From: Amborella trichopoda
Lineage: Eukaryota > Streptophyta > Magnoliopsida > Amborellales > Amborellaceae
Reading direction: 5' to 3'
Length of the DNA: 64,000 nucleotides
Assembly: GCF_000471905.2 (NCBI RefSeq)
Contig: NW_006499617.1
Span: 1,204,838-1,268,837, forward strand
Shown here: positions 21,962 through 32,769 of the stretch, in pieces
Position numbering within the stretch: the stretch's first letter is position 1
Layout: each line of letters begins with the position of its first letter
The notes under the pieces: model-generated
Seen by the model: the letters and a program-made list of their open reading frames with translations, nothing else
The model's database searches: none
What the model was told of the DNA's origin: nothing
Position numbers and translations under genes: made by a program

Positions 21962-23710
21962 GAGTTGTGCCCAAACATGGGCGGATTTATAAAAATAAAA
22001 CCTAATTGCTAAAAATTAAGATTTAATTGAATAAAAAAAAATTTAAAAATGGGGAAAAAAGATTGTTTTGCCCTGGCCTAACAATATGTGGAATTCCAAA
22101 ACAGTCTATGTGGCTGCCTGAGAACTTGCGTGATTTTTCGAGGTTGACCCGAGGTTGTTCTAATGCCTGTTCGATCGAAAGATTATTTTTTCTTGTAGGG
22201 CTCGACATGGCGATTGTTTTGATACCAACTTCGAGTCATGAATCTTGTTTTCGAGTCATGATCACGAGACTTGAAATTTGTTTGAATCTTGGAAATTTTG
22301 GATCGATAGTGCATTCTTTCCTTAATATTTTTCTATGATTTCTTTGTTGTAGTGCACTGAGCATGTCATCACGATCACGTGGCAACAATCAGAACGCGAT
22401 TTGGAGCCCGAACGAATATTTTGCAACTTTTGAGTTTTGGTCGGAATCTAGAATTTGGCGGCCGAAATTTCAGTCAATTTGTCGACTTTGTGCATGAAAT
22501 CTGACTGTCCATCATGTACTTGGTTCGTCCAATGATAGCCATGAACCTTACGCACACAATGGAATTGGTTTTGCATCAATCGGTTGTGTAAACGTTGTGA
22601 TTTGGTTCATCGAGAGAGGCGTGTCGCCGCTGAATTTTCTGCAATTTCTTCACGAATGGGCAACTTCTCTCTAGCTTTTGTCCCTGCTCGGATATCATCT
22701 CGAGGCGTGGCACATATCGAATTGTTCGTCTTGATGAGACGAATACGGTCATCAAATTTGGGAGTGATCTAACTTGGAATGAGTATATTACAGGCCTCAA
22801 AAGTGACTACCTGTGACTGTAAAAACAACCACCTTTAATGGTGTTTTGGTGCAGTGAGGCCATATCGGAATAAGGTGCGGCCTCACTTGTTTCAATGTTT
22901 TGCTCATATCTTTATTGTGGAGTGTCTGATCAAGCCAAAACTTAGACCATCGGGGTTTTCGACCGTGTTGGATCCAATGGCAGTGGTCCCATAGTAATTT
23001 GAGACACCAAAAATGTAGCTCTAGTTGTAGGGTCCATTTCAGGATGCTAAAGGGCAATTTTTTGAAAACTGTTTCTTTATGTTCACTGCCTTAGACATGT
23101 CTGATTGTGACTAAACTTGGCAGGTGGTCTTTTGAAGTGTTGATGACGATCTTGAGCAATTCTAGGCCATTCTAAGACTGTCGAGAACTTTCCACTGTTT
23201 CGTAGGCTTTATTGACCTACTTCCTACCAGGAACCAAGGTGGTGAAAAATACGTTCAAAAAGCTTACCCCATCGAATGTTGTGCTTCAAGAGAAGAGAGA
23301 AGGACAATCATTCAAAAGGTTTCCTTTGGCTTTTAATTTTTTCCTTCCCAGCCACTAGACCACGTGAACGCCGAGAAGATTCACGTAATGGTGTAACTAG
23401 GCTACTCAGATGTAGGGATGCATTGTTCGTGGGTCCGTTCGTGGAGATTTTAGGGGGAGAAGAGAATTTTTGGTGGTGTTTGTTTGCTGTTATGCCAGGT
23501 TTGCTTTTGACAATCAGAGTACCACTATTGGTCTCGTCTATCGAGTCCAGTCGGGGGCAGGTTCTATAAGCCGATCCTGAAGGTCTGGTCATGCTGGCTA
23601 GGCGAGATGAAGTCTCCAGCAGGTTTTGCACAAGCTTTGTCAGTTTCTACCTTGGAGGGATGATGATTGGGCTACTTTATCATCTGACCTCATGGAGAGA
23701 GGGGCCTAAA

Positions 23711-24150
23711 AGAGAAGGAGAAGGCATGCACACTCCGTGCATGGGGAGGAGGTCTATAAGAAAAGGAGAAGGCATACATACTCCATGCATGGGGAGCAGG
23801 TCTATAAGATAAGGAGAAAGCATGCACACTCCGTGGATGGGGAGGAGTTGTACAAGAGAAGGAGAAGGCATGCACACTTCGTGCATGGGGAGGAGGTCTT
23901 GTAAGAGAAGGAGAAGGCATGCACACTCCGTGCATGGGGAGGAGGTCATGCGTGAGAAGGAGAAGGCATGCATACTTCAGGCTTGGGTCTTGTAAGAGAA
24001 GGAGAAGGCATGCATACTCTATGCATGGGGAGGAGGTCTTGTAAGAGAAGGAGAAGGCATGCACACTCCGGGCATGGGGAGGAGGTCCTGTAGGAGAAGG
24101 AGAAGGCATGCATACTCCGTGCTTGGGGAGGAGGTCTCGTATGAGAAGGA
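23711..24150. repeat. 49-bp tandem array rich in CATGCA (E4)
   Basis: Nine copies of a 49-bp unit with AGAAGGAGAAGGCATGCACA, then CGTGCATGGGGAGGAGG. Each unit pairs CATGCA with TGCATG in inverted orientation. One copy is shortened near 23980. Open frames across it are a consequence of the array. Confidence 0.9.
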
Positions 24151-24189
24151 GAATGACTGGTCTATGTTGTCTCCCAGCCCTGAAGAAGG

Positions 24190-24665
24190 ATGTTGACTGG
24201 GCTACTTATTCACCCAGGACTAAAGAAGGATGTCGACTAGGCTACCTATTCACCCAAGACTGGAGGAGGACGTCGATTGGGCTACCTATTCACCCAGGAC
24301 TGGAGGAGGATGTCGACTGGGCTACCTGCTCACCCAGGATTGGAGGAGGATGTCGGCTGGGCTACCTATTGACCCAAGATTGGAGAAGGACATCGGTTGG
24401 GCTACCTTCTCACCACGACTGGAGAAGGACATTGACTGGGCTACCTTTTCATCCAGGATTGAATAAGGATGTCAATTGAGCTACTTGCTCACTCAGAATT
24501 GGAAAAAGACGTCGACTTGGCTACCTGTTCATCCAGGACTAGAGAAGGGTGTCGACTGGGCTACCTGCTCACCCAGGATTAGAGAAGAATGTCGACTAGG
24601 CTACCTATTCATCCAGGACTGGAGAAGGACGTTGACTAGGATACCTGTTCACCCAGGACTGAAGA
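24190..24665. repeat. 40-bp tandem array (E4)
   Basis: About twelve copies of a 40-bp unit (GTCGACTGGGCTACCTGCTC, then ACCCAGGATTGGAGGAGGAT). As 40 is not divisible by three, the phase rotates every unit, and all frames stay largely open. The resulting repeat peptides are probably not real proteins. Confidence 0.9.
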
Positions 24666-25329
24666 AGGAATGTCTAGGGATGAGTTTACCAACGACACTC
24701 TGTTAGACACCTTGATGATGAAGGGAGTGCTGGCTGAAGTTACCAATGGAAGCGAATGTTGCATCAGCTTGTTTATTGGTCCAAGTGTCCTTTGTACATT
24801 TTCACTTGAACTTGGGAAGCAGCGCCGTAGAGATGGTTTTCACCAACTTATTTTTGTTTTTTATTTTGGGGCTCTTTTACCCAAGACCTTTCGGCCATGT
24901 CCACCCTTTTTGTAAGTTTTTACTCGCGATGCCCTTTCGAATTTTCACTGTGCCCTGTTTTTATTCACGGAGCTCTTTTACTCATGGTTTTGTGACCATG
25001 CCCGTCTATCATTTTTACTCACGGAGTGAGTATGGCGGTGGTTTGACTCACTTGGGGAGATGGTTGGAGGCTACCCATGAGAGATGGGTGATGTATGAAA
25101 GGTGGGTGAATGATGGTGTCCCACAAAATTACAACGAGTATGGATGACGGGATGGTTCGCCGTTTTGTGAGCAGGGGTGAGACTCACTGGGCAATGATGT
25201 GATGAACTCATGGGGAGGTAATGAAGGCGATGCATGCATACTATCAGGTAGGTTAAGAAAGGCGTGCGTGAAAGTGCACGTAAAGGTGTGTGCACGTATA
25301 TGGGAGCGCATTTATGGTCATGCCTCCTT

Positions 25330-26220
25330 GACCTGGGTAAAGTAGTTTATCGTCATGCAGTCAGGACATGTATTATGGTTTAAGGTCTTATAGTTGGACC
25401 ATGGTTATGCAGTTTTAAAGTCATACAACTAGGACATGCAGTTTAAGGTATGCAACTTGACCTCCGCTATAGTTTAAAGTCATATAGCTCAGACCATGGT
25501 GTTGTACAGCTCAATGTCGTGTGATCGAGACATAGACTATGGTTTAAGGTCATATAGTTTGGGCCATAGTTATGTAGTTTAAAGTCATACAACTAGGACC
25601 GTATAGTTTAAGGTCGTGCAAATTTACCTCCACTATAGTTTAAGGTCGTATAGTTTGGACCGCGGTGTGGTGCAGTTTAACTTCGTTTGACCGGGACGTA
25701 GACTATGGTTTAAGGTTGTATAGTTTGGACTATGCAGTTTAAGGTCATACGTCTAGACTAGGGCTGTGCAGTTTAAGGTCATACAGCATGGACCGCGGAG
25801 TTTAGGATCATAATACTAGATCAGGCTGTGCAATTTAGGGTTATGCAGTACGGACCGTGGAGTTTAGGGTCGTATGTCTAGACCAAGGTTGTGCAGTTTA
25901 GGTTCATGCAGCACGGAGCACGGAATTTAGGGTCGTGTTTCTAGACTAGGGCCGTGCAGTTTAGACTGCGAAGTTTAGGGTCATACGTCTAGACCAGGGT
26001 TGTGCATTTTAGGGTCATGCAGCATGGACATCGGAGTTTAGGGTTATGCATCTAGACCAGGGCTGTGCAATTTAGGGTCATGCAGCACGGACCGTGGAGT
26101 TTAGGATCATACGCCTAGACCAGAGCTTTGCAATTTAGGGTCATGCAGAACGGACCACAGAGTTTAGGGTCGTACGTCAAGACCAAGGTTGTGCAGTTTA
26201 GGGTCATGCAGCACGGACCG
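25330..26220. repeat. TTTAAGGTCAT-core array (E4)
   Basis: Degenerate array. The left part has units built on GTTTAAGGTCATATAGTTTG. The right part (about 25780-26220) is more regular, with a roughly 63-bp double unit (GGAGTTTAGGGTCATACGTC, then GTGCAATTTAGGGTCATGCA). It shares the TGCAGTTTAAGGTCAT core with the arrays of E2 and E6. Confidence 0.8.
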
Positions 26221-26699
26221 TTGTGTGGATTGCCATGTAGGTGGAGCTCCATGGGGAATAGGCATGTGGATGGTAATCTGACTCCCTAGGGATAACATGG
26301 CCGAGACCATTCACAAACTGAGGGCAAGGTGGAAATGGTGACCTAATGAAGGATGACCAGCATAAGTGGATTTTTCTTTTTTTTTTAAGGGGGTAAGGCA
26401 CTCTCTGGGGTGAAAGATGACTTTATGATCGGTAACCCGACTCCCTGGGGATAAGGTAGCTTAGTGTGAAGCTGACCCACTGGGTATTGGGAAGGTAAGA
26501 ATGACCCTAACTTACTGGGGATGATGGGCTGCAATATGAGTGTGACTCCTAGTGGGGGACGAGGGATAGCTTCTAACTTCATTGGGGAAGTCACAGTTTA
26601 GGTGCAACGGCCTGGGTGCAAGTCCACTAAGGATGACACGTCTTGGCTTAGGTACATAACTCCATTAGGGATAGTGGTAGGGCATACACTGCTTGAAAT

Positions 26700-27080
26700 A
26701 CGGCCGGCACCATATGTAGCGCTGATGGTTTATTGCAAATATTCAACCGACGTTGAGTTCTCACAACACAACTGGCACTGCATTCTCACAACACAACGAT
26801 GCTGAATTCTAACACAATCGACGTTGTTCAGCAGGCATTGTGAATGACCTGTGATATCATCGAAAGTCAACTGGCGTTGAGTTAACCGGCACTAGGGCCG
26901 TTTAGAAGACATAGCCGGTGCTAAGTCAACTGACACTAAGGATGTATTTAAAAACACACCTGGTGCTAAGGCAACTGGCGCTAGGTTGTATTCGAAAACA
27001 TACCCGGCGCTACGTCAATTGGAGCTAGGTTTGTTTAGAAATTTACTCGGCATTGCATCAACCAACGCTGGGGATGGATT
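26700..27080. repeat. CGGCGCTAGGT-type degenerate array (E4)
   Basis: Recurring ACCGGCGCTAAGTCAACTGG-like phrases at about 50-bp spacing; traces recur near 28010-28110. The GGTGCTAGG phrase recalls the 47-bp LTR array, but the order of the unit differs. Confidence 0.6.
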
Positions 27081-27190
27081 GATGAGTGTTCCTCGGACCT
27101 CGTGTCAAAGCTCAACCTAGCCCATTGTCTCTTGGCTTCCCTTGGATGCAACTGGTATTCTGAGTTTGTGAAGGGCTTTTGAAGGTAGTA

Positions 27191-27245
27191 TTGTCTACAT
27201 AAGAGGGTAAAACCCCATTTTTCCCTTATTTTTCACCACGGGTAA
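27191..27245 (+). promoter_or_regulatory. antisense promoter-like block, degraded (E4)
   Basis: ACATAAGAGGGTAAAACCCC, then CTTATTTTTCACCACGGGTAAAAA, aligns with the TATA-containing blocks in E2 (minus, about 8060-8115) and E6 (46600-46650). The TATA itself is mutated here. Confidence 0.4.
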
Positions 27246-28430
27246 AAACTTAAGCAAGTTTTCTTTAACCGCGAGGAGAGAGTGCTCAGTTGAAGTTTCC
27301 AGCGAGCAGTGGGACTTCAGCTATAAGCAGGGCAGGTTCTTCGGCAGGCAACAGGATTCCGATAAGGGTTTTGCTTTGGAGACCTTCGGCATGCGTACTT
27401 TGCTCCGAATTTGGTGAAGTTGCATAGAGAATAGCAGGGAAAGGAGAGCTTGCCAGGAATATTTTCAAGAAGCAAAGGAGGCTCTTGCTCTCGTGTTTCT
27501 TTTGGGAAGAGGGGGGAAACACATCAGTGAGTATTTTCACACTTCTTGAGGGCTTTCTGGGGGTTTTTAAGGGGTTTCCTGGTAGTTGTGGAAGTTTTTT
27601 GGCACTTTCATGGTATCGCAGAGGTTTCTCGATGAGATTCTAGTGAGGTCCAGACCAAAATGATAGGCATGAAAGTTTTATGTGAGTTTGCAACCGTGTG
27701 GGAGCAATTCCGACGGAAGACGAACAGTTATCGGAGGTGGGTCATACGGCTGCAAGGGTGAAACGTCGTGGGAACTATGTACGGTCACTGGAGGTCACCT
27801 GTCGTGAGGAATGCCCACGGTGGCTAGAGGTGAACCGTCGCGAGGAGGACGTATGGTTGCAGGAGGTGAACCGTAGTCCTTGGAAATCCTGTGACCATTT
27901 AAGGAGGGGTGAAAACGGGGATTCTCGAGAGGCGAGCAGTTGCGATAGGGCCGATGTTAACAGAAGTCTAACTGGAGCTAAGGTATCAGGCGTGGATGAT
28001 TTGGAGTGCTGATATAACTGGCGCCGGTGCTCAAGCAAAACAGTTGGTGCTAAGGGTTTGGAGCACAACCGGTGCTAGCTTTTGGAGAACGCAACCGGCG
28101 CTGGCTTCACTCGGCACTTATCAGCACATGTGGCATTTCAAGGTGCGAAGAAATATGTTCGCATGTGTCATTAAGTCATGTGTGGGGTTCACGACAGTTG
28201 GTGATGAGCTACGTACGGCGATGTTCATGGGCCTGTAAAAGTGGCGAAGGATGACGTGTGGTATCTGTTGGGAGCCAAATCCTCTAGAACAATAGTGAGG
28301 TCCACATTGCTCTGTGGAAGGGCATCCACTATGAATAGGGTTTGCTTCTCGTCATAAGCCAGCTCCTTGCCAGGGCAACCCCTCTTGTATGTTTGATATA
28401 CACGTCGAATGGATCCTATGTCGTATGTTT

Positions 28431-28924
28431 GACATATACATCAGATGAGGTATCTGGCTTGTATGTTTGACATACACGTCGGATGGACTGAGGCTAACTT
28501 CTTGGAGTGGCTCTGCTTTGTCTTCTGGCCTGTAACCATCCTCTTACTCCTCAGATGAATTACTCTCTAAGTGGTTTCGCTTCTTCTTCCTGAGGAGATC
28601 CTTTTGTGGGTTTGCTTCTTCCTCATGGGACATGCATTTGTTTTGGCCTGTAACCGTCCTCTTACTCTCAGATGCAAGAGCACAAGCGCAAGTTTTGGTT
28701 TGTAACCATCCTCTTATCCTCAGACGCAAGAGACTTGTAACCACCCTAGTAATGGGTCTTATAACTTGTAACTCATTTTTACTACAATATAAAAAATAAA
28801 AAAGTTGGTATTTTGTTTGGACTATCTTGCTTGTTCTCGAGTTGAGTACGTATGCATCACAGATTGTACTTATTTAGTTATCGCTCGTTGATAGGGGGCC
28901 TTGCCTCTTCTCCACCAGGATGTG
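28431..28924. other. E4 3' UTR-like stretch after integrase
   Basis: About 490 bases between the array near 28490 and the integrase remnant. They contain three imperfect copies of TTGTAACCATCCTCTTA-type phrases and GAAGAAGCAAACCC-type minus-strand phrases, similar to E6 47770-48000. No gene is seen. Confidence 0.5.
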
Positions 28925-29356
28925 TTAGTATGTAGGCCTCGTTGGTAGGGGGCATCGCCTTTTTCCATCGAGCGCATCTAGTTCTTGATACTGGAGCTTG
29001 ACTTTCTCATCTTCGGTGATTCCCTTGTGAATAGCTACTCGCAATGAAAGGATTTGTATTTCGAGAGGTAAAACTGCTTTACCCCCATATACTAGATAAT
29101 AAGGAGTGGAGTCAGTAGCATTTCGTATAGTAGTGTGATATGCCCATAGTGCTTCGGGAAGCCTCTCATGCAAGTTCTTCCTTGTTTTATATACTGATTT
29201 TCTTAGAACATTGCATCGAGGCTTATTGAAAGCCTCAGCTAATCCATTTGCCGGAGGGTGGTACATAGTCGAGTACCTCCATTTGAAACAAAATTGGTTA
29301 ACTAATCTTCTATCTGCAATCTTCCAATCTTCTAACTGCTTTATTTCTGCACACAT
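28925..29356 (-). pseudogene. pol (INT): integrase remnant of E4
   Basis: The conserved part reads LVNQF...FKWRYSTMYHPPANGLAEAFNK, LPEALWAYHTTIRNA and LVYGGKAVLPLEI, i.e. the last third of the catalytic core including the catalytic Glu, followed by the region after the core. The HHCC finger and both catalytic Asp are missing: the frame passes from sequence after the RNase H linker (EIKQLEDWKIADRR) directly into LVNQF. An internal deletion of roughly 0.6-0.7 kb, judged from E6, is the simplest reading. No catalysis is possible. A run-on frame ends at 28925. Confidence 0.8.
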
Positions 29357-29404
29357 TGGGTCAAAGAATTATGGTCCTTGAATTCGACCCTCGGCTCCTT
29401 GACT

Positions 29405-29975
29405 CTATGCTATTTCTTGTTCGGTCTTGATTACTTGTTTGGCTGATAGAAGCGCTCCAAATGGATAAGGAGGACACTCGGGGAAGATATTTCCCTCGTC
29501 ATCCACATTGTCTTCAGTTCTCAGCACGTTGTGTCTCCATTCCGCCACCCGATCAAGCGTGGGTCCTGATGAGGACAACTGAATTGTAGCACCGATATTC
29601 ACAAGTCCATCAGCTTGCGATTTTAGCCTCCTGGGGATGTGACTGAGGGATACGTCTTCGAATTGGGCCATATACGATTTTGCAATATCGTGATAAGGAT
29701 TGAGGGTGCTTTTCTTACATCATAAATCCCTTTAAGTAGTCGGATAACCAACTCAGAGTCGCTGTAGATTTTGAGCTACTCTAAGTCGAGATCGAAAGCT
29801 CTCTCAAGTCCGATTATAAGGGCCCAATATTATGCGTCATCATGAGAACTGACTTGAGTGAGAGAGACAGAAAGTGGCAGTATTCCTCCCGTAGGAGTCA
29901 AGAATACGACTCCGGCACCTCCTCTTTCCGATTGGAAGGCTCCGTTGAAGTATAATTCCCAAGAGCAAGGTCGGC
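29405..29975 (-). pseudogene. pol (aRNH): second (archaeal-type) RNase H of E4
   Basis: Tat-lineage elements carry an additional RNase H after the usual one. On the minus strand the sequence reads WELYFNGAFQSERGGAGVVF, then LPLSVSLTQVSSHDDA with a stop in place of Glu, YWALIIGLERAFDLDLE, another stop, LKIYSDSELVIRLLKGIYDV and, nearer 29671-29405, MAQFEDVSLSHIPR. The first catalytic Asp (YFDGA in the family) is Asn, and the catalytic Glu region (NEAEY) carries a stop. IYSDSELV keeps its Asp. Position between RNase H and integrase fits the family. The domain is degenerate. Confidence 0.75.
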
Positions 29976-29979
29976 ACAT

Positions 29980-30520
29980 AATATTTCTTCATCAGGGAGG
30001 TCGCTTGATCGAGGAGATTCGACCGGCACGGGGTGTGCTGCTAGAAAGTCAGTCAAGGCCTGGCCCTTGATGGCCTTTTGTGGGACATATGTGACATCAA
30101 ACTTCATCATCAATAATGCCCATTTGGCAAGGCGTCCCTACAAATATGGGCATGTCATGAGAAATTTAACAGGATCAGCTTTTGATATATGTCTCACTTC
30201 TTGACCTAGTAAGTAATGACGGTGTTTTTGTACTCCGAAGATCAGAGCTAGACACATTTTCTCAATAGGGGGATGGTTCCTCTCGGCTCCTTCCATCCTC
30301 CGGCTGAGGTAATATAACACAGTCTCTTTTCCCACTTCACTGTTTTGTGCCAACAATGCTCTAAGTGACTCTTCTAGAGCAGTCACGTACAAAATGAGGG
30401 GTTACCCCAATACTAGTGTAGAAAGCACTGGAGGGTTGAGCAAATAATGCTTGATGTAGTCAAGGGCTGCTTGACATGCTTCATCCCGGATGAATGGGGT
30501 ATCTTTCTTTAGCAGATGTG
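29980..30520 (-). pseudogene. pol (RNH): first RNase H and tether of E4
   Basis: This is the retroviral-type RNase H that removes RNA from the RNA/DNA hybrid. Motifs include LSRRMEGAERNHPPIEKMC, LALIFGVQKHRHYLLGQ and HISKADPVKFLM (30392-30138). The following tether, FDVTYVPQKAIKGQALTDFL (30113-29998), is typical of plant Ty3/gypsy pol. Upstream, KKDTPFIRDEACQAALDYIK is readable on the minus strand to about 30520. Frames change between these blocks. Confidence 0.8.
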
Positions 30521-30527
30521 TAAAGGG

Positions 30528-31400
30528 TTAATAGCGACCTGAGAGGTTCGAGATGAACCTACGAATGTATGACGGTTGTCCTTGAAGAGAGCGCAGTTCT
30601 CGAAGTGTAGTGAGGGACGACATTTCTTGGATTGCCTTGATCTTAACTGGAAGCCCTCGATGTCTGACGATGAACCCCAAGAATTTTCTGAAGCGCATGC
30701 TAAAAGCACAGTTCAGTGGGTTCATTTTAAGTTGATGAATACGTCGTCCCTCAAATACTTTTTCAAGGTCCTTCATGTGAGCATCCTTCTCTTCAGATTT
30801 ACCACCAAGTCATCTACATAACACTCCACCTCTATGTGTATCATGTCTTTGAAAATGGTCGTTATTGCTCTTTGATATGTGGCCCCAACATTCTTTAATC
30901 CAAATGGCTTCATTGTGTAACAGAAGACCCCTTTTGGAGTTAAGAATGTGGTGGCCTCTTCATCTTTGGGCGCCATCCTTATTTGATTATACCCGGGGTA
31001 TCCGTCCATGAAGGAGAAGATCTGGCCGTGAGCTGTAGAGTCGATGAGCATCTCGGTGAATGGCAATGGAAAGTCATCTTTAGGACAGGCGGTGTTCAAA
31101 TCGTGAAAGTCGATACACACTCTAATTTGACCATTCGTTTGCCTGACCGAAATGAAATTTGCTAGCCATTTCGGGTATTTGACTTCACGGATGAAACCTG
31201 CTTGTCCGAGCTTGGTTTTCTCGGCATCTATCTGCATCCCGAGGTCAAGCTTGATCCTTCTCGACTTCTTTAACTGGTTTGATAGTTGGATCGATGCCGA
31301 GATGGTGAACTGCTACTTGAGGGTCTAACCCAGGTCTCTCATGATAGTGCCACGCAAAGACATCTCGGTTTGCCTTCAAGAAGGTTGTGAAATCTTCTTT
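30528..31400 (-). pseudogene. pol (RT): reverse transcriptase of E4 (frameshifted)
   Basis: RT copies element RNA into DNA in the particle. The N-terminal motif DVFAWHYHERPGLDPQVA is at about 31400-31330, then frame changes. The main block 31237-30773 has IREVKYPKWLANFI, GQIRVCIDFHDLNTACPKDD, FSFMDGYPGYNQI (catalytic Asp) and ECYVDDLVV (YxDD catalytic pair). A one-base frameshift near 30780-30800 separates it from the thumb/connection block 30776-30528 with KMNPLNCAF, KFLGFIVRHRG and LRSLQGQPSYIRRFISNLSGR. All catalytic aspartates are present, but the gene is broken. Confidence 0.85.
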
Positions 31401-32760
31401 TTCTCCTGGAGACATATTCGTTGAAATGAAAGTGGGTCTGGGATCTGCTTCGTCTCTTTATTTCCTCAAGTTCATCAGTTGTGTCCTAACCACCTTCTTC
31501 CCATTCTTCTGGAGCCCTTTGAAGTTCTTCATCGTCGTTCTCAGAGATTTTTTTTATCAACCTTAAGTGAAGAGACCCATGATCCTGACATTTCTACCTT
31601 TGATAGAAGTCTAAAGTGGGGTCATAATTTCTGCACCTCCCTCGAATCGAGTGACGAAAAGGGCAACCTCAAACGTGGTGAACACGTCAAGTTGGAGAGG
31701 CTTGTCTTGAACGTTAGAGGGGAATTGAGCTTCAGCGATGATTATGTGAAGAGTGTCTTCGTACGAACCATACGGTATTTGTACGGATGCTTGGAGTGTT
31801 TGCTCCAAAGCCAGCTGGTTCTTCACAGACTTGTATCATGCGGCAAACCTCCTGAGAATAGAAGCTTTGTCCTCTTGATTCTCTCAATCTCTGCTCGAAG
31901 TTGAGCTCAAGGGGCCACTGAGGTTTCTTCGGCTTTGACTTCTTGTGCTTCTTTGATGAAGGTGGCTCTGCCTTGATTTTAGTTGCCAGAGCATCAGCAA
32001 TTGTTAAAAATCCTGCCACCTGTGCCAGGGTCTTTCTCAATCGCTTCCACTGCATCCTACTTATATGGATTCCTTCAAATTCCCAGTCGAGAGCCTCGAA
32101 GTTCGGGCACATCAAGGTCGTATCTATGGAAGACATAAGAGAATGAGAAGCTGGAAAAGAAGGTGGAAAAGGGTTGGAAAGTAGGGGACTTTTAAGGTCG
32201 TTCCCCTCATCAGACCGATCTGGGCAGCTTTTTACGTCATCATCAGGATTGGAATCATCAGGATTGGACAGTTCCAGGGGATCTTTTAGGTATTTCCCTT
32301 GCTCAGACCATTGGCGAATGCTTTTAACATCGTCACCCTCATCGGACGTTTGATGAGTGGAAGATGAGATGGGGACATCTTCTTAACTGGACGAAGAAGG
32401 AAAAAGGATTATGGCGGGGATGAAGTCCAACAAAGTCGACAACGGAGGAAGGGGCCTGAGAAATTCCTGCTCGACAGTGGGTTGAGCAGTCTTATTTCTT
32501 TGGTGAGAAGACCTTGGTGCTAGTCTCTTTCTGGTTCATTGACGGGATGTCTGATTCATCTCGCTGGGTTTGCGATCAGCGCTGGCTTGACGAACAGCTT
32601 CTCACCTCAAAGACTTGAGTCTGCTTCGGCCATTATAGATCATCCATGGCTAGGAAGTTGAGGGTTCTGCAGGGTCTGAGTCATTGATGGGAAGGTCCTG
32701 CCTTGTGAGATCTTCTTGCCTCGATGAGGGAATGACTTAAGGACCACTTACGGGAAGATT
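31401..32760 (-). pseudogene. gag-RT linker / protease region of E4
   Basis: In this family the protease lies here. I see open blocks 32136-31732 (with RMQWKRLRKTLAQVAGFLT and a Lys-rich stretch KKHKKSKPKK) and 31826-31611, but no clear D-S/T-G active site. The rest is full of stops. E6 has the corresponding region at 51200-52500, also decayed. I can name no function with confidence. Confidence 0.4.
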
Positions 32761-32769
32761 GTAGAAATC

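Larger units (their letters stand above)
20414..23261 (-). repeat. 3' LTR of E4
   Basis: 2.85 kb, homologous throughout to 36058-38799. The outer 3' end is GGCGCCTAACCA on the minus strand. The inner end, at about 23261, has lost the TG. It carries the 47-bp array (about 21140-21740) and a TATA region (21954-21961). No gene is present. Confidence 0.88.
23262..28430. other. E4 3' region between pol and 3' LTR
   Basis: This 5.2 kb holds no sense-strand gene. From the LTR outwards it contains: a stretch shared with E6 (23270-23570), a 49-bp array (23711-24150), a 40-bp array (24190-24665), a stretch shared with E2 and E6 (24770-25320), the TTTAAG-core array (25330-26220), repeats of GACTCCCTGGGGAT phrases (26230-26640), a GCGCTAGGT-type array (26700-27080), an antisense promoter-like block (27191-27245), a leader-like stretch, and a short array with TGTATGTTTGACATACACGT (28370-28490). 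Confidence 0.75.

Noticed and set aside
23690..24479. Repeat-protein genes (139 and 123 codons)
   Set aside because: Frames arise from 49-bp and 40-bp arrays whose phase rotates; the minus and plus frames overlap, and no copy outside the array supports coding.
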